From: Anaerolineae bacterium
Lineage (GTDB): Bacteria; Chloroflexota; Anaerolineae; 4572-78; J111
Reading direction: 5' to 3'
Length of the DNA: 64,000 nt
Assembly (NCBI GenBank): GCA_016926805.1
Contig: JAFGNV010000187.1
Coordinates: 1 to 64,000 of the forward strand
Every line of letters starts with the position of its first letter. Within the stretch, counting starts at the first letter, position 1. Of the stretch, positions 9,445 to 18,074 are shown one piece after another. Position numbers and translations under genes: made by a program. The notes beneath the pieces are model-generated. The model worked only from the letters and a program-made list of their open reading frames with translations, searched no databases and was not told where the DNA came from.

Positions 9445-10683
9445 TTATGATGTTGGCAGCACAAAACTGAACTGCGTGCCCTGCCCCACCTGGCTGTCAA
9501 CCCAAATCCGACCCTGGTGAGCCTCGACAATGCGTTTGGCAATGGCCAGGCCCAGGCCGGTGCCGCCGGTTTCACGGCTACGGCTTCTTTCGCCCCGGAA
9601 AAACTGGTCAAACACGTGGGGCACATCCGCCGGGGTAATGCCCTCGCCGGTATCAATTACATCTACCTGTACGCCATCCGGCGTTGTTTTGGCGGTCAGG
9701 GTAATGGCATTTCCCGCCGAGGTGTGTTGAACGGCATTTTGCACCAGGTTATACAACACCCGCTGGATTTTGGCCGGTTCGGCCGGGATCAGGGGCAAAT
9801 CCTCGCTAAAGACGCCTCCCCTCAATAAAACACCTTTGGCTCTGGCCTGAACCTGCATGGTTTCTAACACATCCGAGAGCAGGTCATTCAGATCGACCGG
9901 CTCCAATTGCAGTTGGACGTGTTCCGTTTCCAGTTTCGACAACTCAAACAGGTCATTGATGAGATTAGACAGATTTTCAATCTGAGAGCGAATAGTGCCG
10001 TAGTAGCGCTGCACGTCAGTGGGATCGGTTACCATGCCGTCGGCCAGGGCCTCAATCATGGCCCGGATGGAGGTGAGCGGCGTGCGTAGATCGTGGCTAA
10101 CGGCGGCAATCAAATCGCGGCGGGCCTGTTCCAACGTTTTCTGCCGGGCAAACGACTGCTGCAATTCGTCGGCCATTTTATTGAAAGCCTGGGCCACATC
10201 GGCCAACTCATCCACTTCCTCTATCTTGACCCGCGCTGAGAAGTTGCCAGCCGCAATTTTTTGCGCCCCCTGTTGTAGCAAACTCAAAGACTGGGTCATA
10301 CTGCTTGCCAACAAATAACCAAACGAGGCCGAAAGGATACCGGCAAACAATAACAGCAGGCCCAGCAGTAGAAAGTCGTGGGGGGAAACAAACATCAACT
10401 GGGAAGTCACATACACGTTTACCAACGTAATAACCACACCCAGGCCGTAGGCCAACAATACTTTATAACGAATACTGGACAGCCATTTGCGTCCCATAAC
10501 GAAAACAAGGTAGCCAATCAACAACGAAGGCACGCTGGAGGTCAACAAAAACTGAACCAATGCCTTCAGGTCATCCATGGGGGCCTGCATGATATAACCG
10601 GCAACGGCCACAGCCGTCAAAAAGGCCCCCACCAAGCCCAGAAGCGGGGGCCAAATTGTTTTAAGATTTATTCTGGCGTTCAT
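9445..10683 (-). CDS. Membrane sensor histidine kinase
   Basis: Four hydrophobic segments in the first 125 residues are followed by a HAMP linker (about 125-180), a HisKA domain with phospho-accepting His in AAVSHDLRTPLTSI, and a HATPase domain with N box (NLVQNAVQH), G1 box (DTGEG) and G2 box (GGTGLGLAI). There is almost no extracellular loop, so it probably senses something in or near the membrane. The start is set at ATG 10683 because it has an aggggaat ribosome site 7-8 bases upstream; the earlier possible ATG at 10704 overlaps the response regulator by 17 bases and has no such site. It is last in a three-gene operon with the response regulator and the redox lipoprotein. Confidence 0.9.
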   Translation of the reverse strand: MNARINLKTIWPPLLGLVGAFLTAVAVAGYIMQAPMDDLKALVQFLLTSSVPSLLIGYLVFVMGRKWLSSIRYKVLLAYGLGVVITLVNVYVTSQLMFVSPHDFLLLGLLLLFAGILSASFGYLLASSMTQSLSLLQQGAQKIAAGNFSARVKIEEVDELADVAQAFNKMADELQQSFARQKTLEQARRDLIAAVSHDLRTPLTSIRAMIEALADGMVTDPTDVQRYYGTIRSQIENLSNLINDLFELSKLETEHVQLQLEPVDLNDLLSDVLETMQVQARAKGVLLRGGVFSEDLPLIPAEPAKIQRVLYNLVQNAVQHTSAGNAITLTAKTTPDGVQVDVIDTGEGITPADVPHVFDQFFRGERSRSRETGGTGLGLAIAKRIVEAHQGRIWVDSQVGQGTQFSFVLPTS

Positions 10684-10687
10684 CAAT

Positions 10688-11392
10688 TTATTCCCCTGCC
10701 GCAAACTTATAGCCTATCCCCCAGACGGTCAAGATATGTTCTGGTTTGGTTGCATTCTGCTCAATCTTTTCCCGCAACCGACGCACGTGCACGGTAACGG
10801 TACTGGCATCGCCAAAAAAATCATAGCCCCACACGTTATCCAGCAACTGATTACGGGTAAAAACCTGGTTAGGATGATTCATCAGGAACCAGAGTAAGTC
10901 AAACTCTTTGGCGGTCAACACCACCTCCCGCTCGCTTCTAAACACCTGGCGGGTGGCTGGGTTGATGACGATAGCGCCCCTGACCAATGGTTGAGCCTGG
11001 GGGTCCACCAGGGGTTTGGCTCCGGCGCGACGCAGCACGGTTTTGACCCGGGCCACCAGTTCTTTAGGGCTGAAAGGTTTGGTGACGTAATCGTCCGCGC
11101 CCAATTCTAACCCGGTAATTCGATCCGACTCTTCACCTTTGGCGGTCAACATGATGATAGGAATATCAACCTCACCCTGCCGCAATATCCGCGTAATCTG
11201 CAAACCGTCAACTTGGGGCAACATCAGATCGAGCACAATCAGATCTGGTATTTTACGGTCGATAGCGGCCAGAGCCGCCTCGCCATCGGCCGTAACCTCA
11301 ACTTCAAAGCCTTCTCGCCGTAGATACAGTTCGACCACTTCTCGAATGTTCGGTTCGTCGTCAACCACCAGGATACGTTGTTTGGCAGGCAC
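10688..11392 (-). CDS. OmpR/PhoB-family response regulator
   Basis: A receiver domain occupies residues 1-120, with acidic pocket Asp11-Asp12, phospho-acceptor Asp55 (LIVLDLMLP) and conserved Lys in VTKPFSP. A winged-helix DNA-binding domain follows (about 135-232), with the family motifs LTAKEFDLLWFL, VWGYDF and VTVHVRRLREKIE and the terminal GIGYKF. It is a transcription factor phosphorylated by the kinase encoded 4 bases downstream. The redox lipoprotein gene lies 35 bases upstream in the same direction, so the regulated process may involve envelope thiol chemistry; that link is inferred from position only. Confidence 0.93.
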   Translation of the reverse strand: MPAKQRILVVDDEPNIREVVELYLRREGFEVEVTADGEAALAAIDRKIPDLIVLDLMLPQVDGLQITRILRQGEVDIPIIMLTAKGEESDRITGLELGADDYVTKPFSPKELVARVKTVLRRAGAKPLVDPQAQPLVRGAIVINPATRQVFRSEREVVLTAKEFDLLWFLMNHPNQVFTRNQLLDNVWGYDFFGDASTVTVHVRRLREKIEQNATKPEHILTVWGIGYKFAAGE

Positions 11393-11427
11393 GTTGACCT
11401 CACTTTTTTGGCTCGTTTACCGATTTT

Positions 11428-12225
11428 TTATAACACTTCTTCAACCAGCAACGCCTGAATTATCTCTTCCTGCTTGTCGTAACCACCCTCGCCGAGGTGA
11501 ATGTACCGGATATTTCCTGCTTTGTCAATAATGTATTTGGCCGGCCAGTAGTGGTTATTGTAAGCGCGCCAGGTTTGCCAATCGTTGTCGATGGCGATGG
11601 GGTAAGGCACATCCAAACGAACAATGGCTTCTTTCACATTATCTATGTCGCGCTCGTGGCTAAATTCCGGGGTATGCACGCCGATGATAACCAAACCGTC
11701 GTCGTTGGTCTCGTTATACCATTCCCTCAACGAGGGAATTACATGGATGCAATTAATTCAGCCATACGTCCAGAATTCAATAATAACCACCTTCCCCTGC
11801 AAGTCGGCCAGGTGCAGCGGCTCCGAGTTGAGCCAGACCTCATTGTTCAATTCCGCCGGGCGGCCAAGCACAGGCAGGTTGGCCAAAAGTTGAAGTTGAC
11901 CCGTGGTTGGCCGGGGGTCGATTTCTGCCGTTACCGGCGACGTTTTCTCGCTGGTAATCATTTCTGGAGTTGTTGCTTCTGCCGTTGGTTCGGTTTCGGC
12001 CACAATGTCCTCTTTCGGGACCATTATTTCTTCAGTCGTCGGGGTGGTGGGGGTATCTTTTTGAGCAATGCCGGCGTTTTCAACACCCGGCTCCTCGGAT
12101 TGAGCCACCACTGGGGGCGGCGATTCTTCCGGTTTCACCCCCGCTGAACCTGACTCAACCGCGCTGCAAGCGGTCAAAAGGATTGAACCACAGAGCAAGA
12201 ATTGTAAGTAACTTAATCGCGTCAA
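11428..12225 (-). CDS. Candidate selenoprotein: thioredoxin-like (DipZ/TlpA-type redoxin) lipoprotein with in-frame TGA
   Basis: The single frame of 265 sense codons contains one TGA at 11758-11760. Upstream: a lipoprotein signal with lipobox LTAC (Cys20), a Pro/Thr/Glu-rich linker (about 25-105), then the first half of a thioredoxin fold (LADLQGKVVIIEFWTYG). Downstream in the same frame: INCIHVIPSLREWYNE, LVIIGVHTPEF, the cis-Pro segment HYWPAKYIID and a normal C-terminus. Redoxins of this type read FWTYxCINC here, so the TGA replaces the first Cys of CxxC and would give a Sec156-Ile-Asn-Cys159 site. An 8-bp hairpin with a G-first loop lies at the right distance downstream. TTG 12225 is chosen as start because an aaggag site precedes it by 8 bases. 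The alternatives are a recent nonsense mutation or a base error. The gene begins the operon with the response regulator and kinase. Confidence 0.72.
11721..11739 (-). promoter_or_regulatory. bSECIS-like hairpin downstream of the in-frame TGA
   Basis: In the transcript, the arms AUUCCCUC and GAGGGAAU pair perfectly over 8 bp and enclose the 3-base loop GUU. The loop G is 27 bases after the UGA. Bacterial SECIS elements lie inside the coding sequence just after the UGA and carry a G among the first loop bases, with the loop about 16-37 bases downstream; this hairpin meets those rules. Binding by SelB is inferred. Confidence 0.65.
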
Positions 12226-12264
12226 GCTAAATTCTCCTTTCCATCGTCAGGATTGATGTTGGCA

Positions 12265-12292
12265 AATTTAGTTTAAGCGAGAAATCTTACAA
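12265..12292 (-). promoter_or_regulatory. Possible promoter of the redoxin-regulator-kinase operon
   Basis: On the minus strand, TTGTAA (12292-12287) and TAAATT (12270-12265) are separated by 16 bases, each matching the sigma-70 consensus at four of six positions. The distance to the TTG start at 12225 leaves about a 30-base leader. The match is only moderate. Confidence 0.35.
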
Positions 12293-12309
12293 TTTTATTG
12301 CACGGCAAA

Positions 12310-12354
12310 CCCCAAACAAAACCCGCGAAGGGGAGGTGCATTCCTTCGCGGGTT
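12310..12354 (-). terminator. Intrinsic terminator of the three-module secreted protein gene
   Basis: The 12-bp perfect arms aacccgcgaagg (12320-12331) and ccttcgcgggtt (12343-12354) enclose an 11-base loop. In minus-strand orientation the stem is followed by ttttgtttgg, a T-rich tail. It lies 35 bases after the stop of the gene at 12389-14161. Confidence 0.75.
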
Positions 12355-12388
12355 AAGATTACTTAAATGTGGTTTTAATCAGGATCGC

Positions 12389-14161
12389 TTATTTTTGTTT
12401 GATCAGCAAGTCGTAATCTATGTCCAACACCGAGTCATTTCGGACCCGGATGAAATAAATAGTGTTTGACACCAAATGACCGTCCCAAACCCAGGTATGA
12501 GTATCGGTTACCTTATTGTATCTCAGATCGCTTCCTGCGCCCAGGGGCACAATCTGGTCGGTGTCGCCACGCCGCCAGAGCTGTTGCTCCTGGTAGGGAT
12601 AAATTTCCACATTGACATGATTAGAAATATGACCCATGCCGGGAGTATGATTAAGTTCAATCAAGTAGGAACGGAACTCGAACCTGTCGGGGTCGGCAAT
12701 TTTGTTTTCAAACTGATACCAGATGTCTTCACCGGCGGCCAACTTGGCCCGGGTATGCCCCAGCCCAATGATCAGCGGCGAGCCGATGTCGTTACCGGTA
12801 GGGGTCAGTTCTATGTATGGCGGGAATGGGTTAGCATTGACCAGTGGCGGGCCCATTTCGATATTGATAATATCATCGGGAATGAGATGGTAATCAATCC
12901 ATTCCTGGCTGCCGTTGGTGAGCTTCACAAAATACTGGTCGCCATCGAGCACCGCGCCACGCCATAAACGCTCGCCGGTGTTGTAATCTCCATCTCGAGA
13001 CACCCACGAGCCAACCCCAAAATGGGCCATATCGTCCGGCGTGCCGCGTTCCCAAATTTGGTATTGACTGCCGGTAAACATTTCAAAGGTCACCAGGCTG
13101 GCAATGTTTGGCTCGCCGGGGGTAAAAAAGATGGTTAGCGACATGTCCTCAAGAAGTTTACCATCCAACTTGCCGGGAGTAAACGTGTACCAGTGTTCGG
13201 CGCCGGGAGCCATCCGGCCGGTGTTGGGACCTTGCAGCAATTTGATCGGCTGATTGGGGTAAATACTGTATCCCTGGGTGGGGTCAGGGGAGGTGGTGGT
13301 TATCACTTCCGCGCCATTGGCCCCCTCCGTCTGGCCGGCCGTGGTGGTAACGCTGGCATCGGGATTGATCGGCACCAGGGCAGATGAAACATCGCCCAAC
13401 GGTAACCAACCCAGCGCAGCCGCCGACATTAGCCACAGGGCGGCCTCTTGCGGCGGCAATCCGTGGATGGCCTGAGCCGCCAGAAGCCAGTTGGTAGAAA
13501 CAGGGGCGCCGTCTGGTTGGATGGGTAAGGTATCAATTATAGAGGCCTGCCCACCCAGGTCCGGAGCGGTAAATTCAATGGGGGATACGCCGCCCGACAC
13601 GCTGATAGCCGCCGGAATGACCGGCTGGCCAGAAGTTGAAGCAGGAGCGGCAATAGCTTCAAGTCCTGGGCTTTTCTGTCCCAAAGCAGTCAGGCGATAT
13701 TGCACCGGGCTGGGCGAGATATTGAAAACGCGCACGTAATATACGTCGGTAGGCGCTACGGGACCGGCCCAAAAACGCTCACCGGTGTTCACATCAAAGT
13801 CGGCGCTGGCCGGCATGCCCAGCCCCAAGCTATCAATCGGACCGCTGTTGTCTTTGAGCCAGGCCTCTACCTGGACAAAATTGAACACCTGAAAATTCAC
13901 CCGGCTGGCCACGGCCCGGCCTTCGGCCTCAAAATTGAGGCTGAGCACCACCGAATTGTAGGCGGGATCGCCCAAATCCGCACGGCTGTAAGCGTACCAA
14001 TATTCTTGCCCCGGATTGAGCGTGCCGGTGTTCAACCCGCTCACCAGTAAATCGGCGGCATAGGGGCTGCTGCCCACCATACCCTGTCCAGCCCAAACCG
14101 GAATGGCTGTTACCAGTAACAAAACAGCCAGCAAAATTACTATCTTTATTGCTGTTTTCAT
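12389..14161 (-). CDS. Secreted protein with three related beta-sandwich modules
   Basis: A signal peptide (residues 1-25, ending VWAG) precedes three similar segments of about 130 residues: near 38-160, 310-430 and 455-590. Each starts with a phrase like LNPGQEYWY, MAPGAEHWYTF or LAAGEDIWYQF and ends with YYVRVFNIS, YFVKLTNGS or YFIRVRNDS. This layout resembles the PPC-type beta-sandwich domains attached to secreted enzymes, though the identity is a judgement by eye. A low-complexity linker (about 165-300) separates the first two modules. No enzyme domain is present, so a binding or structural role in the envelope is likely. It is monocistronic, with a terminator downstream and a ggaagg ribosome site upstream. 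Confidence 0.7.
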   Translation of the reverse strand: MKTAIKIVILLAVLLLVTAIPVWAGQGMVGSSPYAADLLVSGLNTGTLNPGQEYWYAYSRADLGDPAYNSVVLSLNFEAEGRAVASRVNFQVFNFVQVEAWLKDNSGPIDSLGLGMPASADFDVNTGERFWAGPVAPTDVYYVRVFNISPSPVQYRLTALGQKSPGLEAIAAPASTSGQPVIPAAISVSGGVSPIEFTAPDLGGQASIIDTLPIQPDGAPVSTNWLLAAQAIHGLPPQEAALWLMSAAALGWLPLGDVSSALVPINPDASVTTTAGQTEGANGAEVITTTSPDPTQGYSIYPNQPIKLLQGPNTGRMAPGAEHWYTFTPGKLDGKLLEDMSLTIFFTPGEPNIASLVTFEMFTGSQYQIWERGTPDDMAHFGVGSWVSRDGDYNTGERLWRGAVLDGDQYFVKLTNGSQEWIDYHLIPDDIINIEMGPPLVNANPFPPYIELTPTGNDIGSPLIIGLGHTRAKLAAGEDIWYQFENKIADPDRFEFRSYLIELNHTPGMGHISNHVNVEIYPYQEQQLWRRGDTDQIVPLGAGSDLRYNKVTDTHTWVWDGHLVSNTIYFIRVRNDSVLDIDYDLLIKQK

Positions 14162-14475
14162 GGGGTCTATATCCTTCCTTCCACAACACCAAGCACTAAC
14201 TTTAGCGGCAGACGGCCTTATTTCTACCCTCGCCTTTTTACGTTATGGCCAATACTCCCGGCGGAGTGTTCCCATGTGGCCAGGCATAACAAGGCAAGAT
14301 AGCACGGTTTGTCTGATATGTCAATTTCAATCAGTAATGAATTTTTAAGACTAAAGCATCCACTTTTGATTCTGTGTCAGATCAAATGAGCACGTCATGC
14401 CACATTCATGGGTTTTGCTCAGACTACACCAGGGATAGTAGCTGCTCCAATAAGTTAGGGGCGGTACTTACAAAT
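14162..14475. other. Intergenic region, nothing identified
   Basis: This spacer of 314 bases lies between two minus-strand genes. It must hold the promoter of the gene ending at 12389 and the 3' end of the beta-helix gene, but I find no convincing hairpin terminator, promoter pair, repeat or small ORF in it. Confidence 0.4.
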
Positions 14476-15750
14476 CTACGGGATTGGGTCATGGTGATAT
14501 AAAACCGTATGAAGATCAGGATAGTTATGATGATCACTGTTTTCAAATGTTACGTTTTTGGTAATCACATTAGGTCCTGATTTGGCAAATAATACCACAT
14601 CTGACTCTATGCTACGAGCCGGGTAGAAGACGTGTCCAGAGCCAATTCGACAATTGTGTCCAACACATCCTCCCAAAACCGGCAAACCAACCTCGCGTAA
14701 TTTCCCTTGATGAAAAACTCTTAATGGTTTGGGGAGAAGGTTGAAATCGGTAAACGTATTACCGGCCCCAATAAAAGTATTACGGCCAACAACGCTCAAC
14801 TGCAAACAGGTATTCTGCGCCACCAAAGAGTTTTCCATCAGAGTAGTGAAAAATAAAGCCGCTCGAAAACCCAGGTAACAACCATCGCCAATCACGCTCA
14901 ACATCAGTTGAACACCCTGCATGATATTGACGTTATCACCAATGAGGCAAGCATTAATCACCGAACCGGGACCAATGGTAACATTATCCCCAATAATAGT
15001 TGGACCTTGAATAACTGCTTCGGGATCAATTTGGGTGTTTTTTCCAACCACAACCAGCGGCGAGGACGAAAGGAACTGCTTACGCTCTAACAAAGAACGC
15101 CAGAATATTTTTGCCATCAGCGGCAAACGATTTAAAGAATTTTCAACACGCGCGCCATGGGCAAAAATTCCAAAAGGGCCATTAGCTATAAAAATATGCA
15201 CCCAATTCTCAACGGAAAGGAACGACCTTAAGGGGACATTAAATGCCAAATCCCCTGTCTCATTTGCCATGTAGGTAGGCACATGGTAATAGCCCATTTC
15301 TCTGGGTAGTGTATCTATGATGACAGGTTGGGGTGTTTCTTCGGTCATCTGTGAACCGTTGGGGCAATAAAACAGGTCGGCCACATACACCTCCCCTTGC
15401 CGCCGGATGCCATCCTGAACCGGCAGGGCGTGGTTTGCAATAGCCGCATCATCTTTGGCAAAGGCAATTTGAGCTGGCCGATCCAACTGGCGGGCCGCAG
15501 CAATAAAGGCAGCAAAGAGGAATTCATCAAAGAAGAGATTATCGCGGTAAACAATTGTCTCCCCGGCAAGGATGGTGGCGGGCAAAGAAGAAATCTCCTC
15601 GAATGAGTTGAACTCAAGCTCTTCGCGGCAATAAGGACTCAGCACATTCCGTTGATAGAGCCAGAGTGGTGTATTCATTATACGTAAATCACGCGCAGGC
15701 TCATTAAACGGGGGGATAGGGGTTTGATCCCGAATGATAATCTTTTTCAT
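14476..15750 (-). CDS. Left-handed beta-helix (hexapeptide-repeat) protein, probable acyl- or nucleotidyl-transferase relative
   Basis: The first 235 residues hold a mixed domain without a recognised motif. From about 240 on, isoleucine/valine-spaced hexapeptides appear (VVVGKNTQIDPEAVIQGPTI, IIGDNVTIGPGSVI, CLIGDNVNIMQGV, SVVGRNTFIGAGNTF, CVGHNCRIGSGHVF), which build a left-handed beta-helix as in GlmU-type and sugar O-acyltransferases. No Gly-rich nucleotide-binding loop is visible at the N-terminus, so GlmU itself is unlikely. ATG 15750 is preferred because a ggaggag site lies about 10 bases upstream; the ATG at 15768 would place that site inside the gene. A surface-polysaccharide or nucleotide-sugar role is a guess. 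Confidence 0.72.
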   Translation of the reverse strand: MKKIIIRDQTPIPPFNEPARDLRIMNTPLWLYQRNVLSPYCREELEFNSFEEISSLPATILAGETIVYRDNLFFDEFLFAAFIAAARQLDRPAQIAFAKDDAAIANHALPVQDGIRRQGEVYVADLFYCPNGSQMTEETPQPVIIDTLPREMGYYHVPTYMANETGDLAFNVPLRSFLSVENWVHIFIANGPFGIFAHGARVENSLNRLPLMAKIFWRSLLERKQFLSSSPLVVVGKNTQIDPEAVIQGPTIIGDNVTIGPGSVINACLIGDNVNIMQGVQLMLSVIGDGCYLGFRAALFFTTLMENSLVAQNTCLQLSVVGRNTFIGAGNTFTDFNLLPKPLRVFHQGKLREVGLPVLGGCVGHNCRIGSGHVFYPARSIESDVVLFAKSGPNVITKNVTFENSDHHNYPDLHTVLYHHDPIP

Positions 15751-15851
15751 GGGGTTCGTCTCCTCCATCTGGTTGCAGGGTATGCATCACCATATTTAAT
15801 TGCCCGAGTTGCTAAATTCAATAAATATAACGCATTCTCTCAATATTTTGG

Positions 15852-15882
15852 GGTAGGGACAGAATAATATTCTGTCCCTACC
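15852..15882. repeat. Palindromic element with perfect 14-bp arms
   Basis: Arms ggtagggacagaat and attctgtccctacc flank a 3-base loop in the gap between two minus-strand genes. No T-run follows on either strand, so this is more like a dispersed palindromic repeat or an mRNA-stabilising hairpin than a terminator. Confidence 0.7.
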
Positions 15883-15962
15883 GAGTAAATACGTGAACTC
15901 ACCCCTGTCGATTGAGACAATACAATATGACAGTTCGGGAACAGATTTAGATGAATCTTGAA

Positions 15963-16457
15963 TCAGAGTGTAATGATCGTGGCCGAATTGCTGGCCGTAT
16001 CATAAACCGCACAGGTGGCCCGGCCTTTCCAACCCAACACCTCGCCCGGATTCAGCCACAGGCAATCGCCAATTCGCTCCTCGTGGAGTTCGTGCGTATG
16101 CCCACAAAATACAGCCTGATAATCTCCGGTACGAGCCAGCGCCTCGGCATAAAAGGGATAATGGGTCACCGCGATTTTGACGCCATCAAATTCAAGTTCC
16201 GCATACTCCCCGTGCAGTTTTAAATTTGGATACTGAGTGTGGGCCACATTGGAGATGGTAAAACGGTCGCCGTCGCCGTTGCCAAATACACAGTGAATCT
16301 CACCCCCAAACCCACCGGCCATTTCTCTGGAGGGAATGGGCGAACAAAAATCGCCGCAAAATATCAGGGCCTGCACCCCTCGCGCCTTAAAAATCTCCAA
16401 GGCCCGGCGCAAGTTTTCAAGATTATCGTGTATATCCGACAAAACCCCAATCAACAT
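15963..16457 (-). CDS. YfcE/MJ0936-type metallophosphoesterase
   Basis: This 164-residue single-domain calcineurin-like phosphoesterase has all the metal-binding motifs: Asp8 and His10 (LSDIHDN), Asp36 (FCGDF), Asn60 (FGNGD, usually GNCD), His in VTHYPF, and GHTH near the C-terminus. Family members are dinuclear-metal phosphodiesterases of uncertain natural substrate. An ideal aggagg site lies 6 bases before the ATG. It is divergent from the larger phosphoesterase gene at 16692 and upstream of the beta-helix gene, from which a palindromic element separates it. Confidence 0.9.
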   Translation of the reverse strand: MLIGVLSDIHDNLENLRRALEIFKARGVQALIFCGDFCSPIPSREMAGGFGGEIHCVFGNGDGDRFTISNVAHTQYPNLKLHGEYAELEFDGVKIAVTHYPFYAEALARTGDYQAVFCGHTHELHEERIGDCLWLNPGEVLGWKGRATCAVYDTASNSATIITL

Positions 16458-16629
16458 ATTAAACCTCCTGTAACTCTATGTACTTGAACAGGCACCCAGT
16501 TTATCAAGCTTAGGGCCAATTGGCAAAAGCAGGAACAAGGCAACTCGAATGGTAACTTGCTCCTCCAAACAACCTTAACCGGCTTGCCTCACCCCTATGG
16601 GAAAATTCACTTTATTAAAAAACCCACGT

Positions 16630-16658
16630 TTAACGTTCAACCTTTAGTATGGTATAAT
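16630..16658 (+). promoter_or_regulatory. Sigma-70-type promoter of the phosphoesterase-NurA operon
   Basis: TTAACG at 16630-16635 and a perfect TATAAT at 16653-16658 are 17 bases apart. Transcription would begin near 16665, about 27 bases before the GTG at 16692. This also argues against a start at 16557 for the downstream gene. Confidence 0.65.
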
Positions 16659-16691
16659 GCAACCATACATTATACGGGAGCAGGAAGGTCG

Positions 16692-18068
16692 GTGGGACAC
16701 AAACTAAAATTTGTTCTCTCAGACTTACACATTGGCGCCGGTTACGCCAGTAACCCAAGTTACCCTGGTAACCCCTTAGAAGATTTCAGGGCCGACAATG
16801 AACTAGTCGTTTTTTTACATAGAATCTGGCAAGAGAGCAGGCAGAACCAACGCGAGACTGAGCTGATTATCAACGGCGACTTCTTTGAATTCTTACAGGT
16901 TCCCGCCGTAGACGGTTACGAACCGGAAAGAACATATCCACCCGAAGCTTTTGTTGACTCGTCACAGGACGCCTCGCTCAAACGTCTCAACATCATTGCC
17001 CAGGGACATCCAGAAGTATTCGACGCGCTATCTGATTTTATCCACGTAGAGCATCCCCAACGACGGATCACCATTATCAAGGGCAATCACGATGTCAATC
17101 TCTTCTGGCCCGGCGTCAAAAGTCGCCTGCGGGAGATATTGGGGGCTTCGGGAACCCGCGCCTCGTTGCTGCTCTTTGCCGACGAGTTTGTCAGCCGGGA
17201 AAAAATCTACGTTGAACACGGGCATCAACGAGCCGAGAAAATAAATCGCTACCGGGATTTCTTCGATCCCCGCGCCCTCGATGATCCGCGGCAACTCTAC
17301 TATCCGGCCGGGTCCTGCTTTGTCATCGACGCCTTCAACACCATCGAACATGAGCATTGGTTTATCGACCACCTCAAACCTATTACCAGCCTGATCTGGT
17401 ATACTTTATCCTGGAATTTTGAGCTGGCCGGCCAAATGTTGGTCCATTTCATAAGGCATACCTCTCCTGACGAGAATGATAATTTGCTTCAAGAATTACA
17501 GGATGCCGACCGGCGGCGCGAGCTGGCCCGTCGCTATACCACTGAACCGGCTTTTCGGCAGCACTTCCATCAACGACTCCACCCATATTTAAACGCATCA
17601 CCCTCCGACAACAACAACGCCGCCACCCATTCCCTCCTTGAGGTCGGTGACAATGCCATGGCCCTGGGCCAGGCCGACCAGCAACAGCAACACACCATGC
17701 TACGCCAGGCGGCGGAAGCCGTTGCTCAACGGGAAGGAGCTTGGGCGATAATGTTTGGCCACACCCACTACCCGGTCCAAGAAACTCTGAGCAACGAAAG
17801 TGTTTATATTAATACCGGCAGTTGGATAGAAGACTTTTCGGACGCCTCGCCGGAAACCTGGGAAGCTCTGTTCAATCATACCCGTTCTCCTCTCAACGAA
17901 ACCAGGCTCTTGCCCTACGCTCGCATTGATTACGACGAACAGGACATGCCCACGGCCAGACTTTTATATTTTGACCCAACGGCCAGCCAACGTAAAGAAA
18001 CATTCCCAGGCTCTCTCTGGCGTAAATTCAACTGGCTTACCCGTATTTTGCCAGGCGGCAGGCAGTAA
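16692..18068 (+). CDS. Large calcineurin-like metallophosphoesterase
   Basis: The protein of 458 residues has the dinuclear-metal phosphoesterase motifs in order: Asp11/His13 (LSDLHIG), INGDFFEF, IKGNHDVN, a His in VEHGHQ, and FGHTHYPV about 330 residues further on. The middle is expanded with an alpha-helical section (about 195-320), larger than in simple phosphodiesterases. GTG 16692 is chosen because the promoter lies just upstream and the residues before it do not look like protein of this family. It is 6 bases before nurA in the same direction, so it is probably cotranscribed with the DNA-repair genes. A nuclease role is therefore possible, but a UshA- or LpxH-like role cannot be excluded. 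Confidence 0.85.
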   Translation: MGHKLKFVLSDLHIGAGYASNPSYPGNPLEDFRADNELVVFLHRIWQESRQNQRETELIINGDFFEFLQVPAVDGYEPERTYPPEAFVDSSQDASLKRLNIIAQGHPEVFDALSDFIHVEHPQRRITIIKGNHDVNLFWPGVKSRLREILGASGTRASLLLFADEFVSREKIYVEHGHQRAEKINRYRDFFDPRALDDPRQLYYPAGSCFVIDAFNTIEHEHWFIDHLKPITSLIWYTLSWNFELAGQMLVHFIRHTSPDENDNLLQELQDADRRRELARRYTTEPAFRQHFHQRLHPYLNASPSDNNNAATHSLLEVGDNAMALGQADQQQQHTMLRQAAEAVAQREGAWAIMFGHTHYPVQETLSNESVYINTGSWIEDFSDASPETWEALFNHTRSPLNETRLLPYARIDYDEQDMPTARLLYFDPTASQRKETFPGSLWRKFNWLTRILPGGRQ

Positions 18069-18074
18069 TTAACA

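Noticed and set aside
11758-11760. TGA read as Trp or Gly under a changed genetic code
   Set aside because: Many intact genes in the window end at TGA (for example those ending at 5412, 9194 and 51689), and the position calls for Cys.
11428-12225. Two separate genes (a short lipoprotein and a 100-residue protein) or a frameshifted pseudogene
   Set aside because: Both halves are in the same frame, each is only half of a thioredoxin fold, and the second half has no ribosome site. The break is a single TGA at the redox Cys, so selenocysteine fits better, though a point mutation is not excluded.
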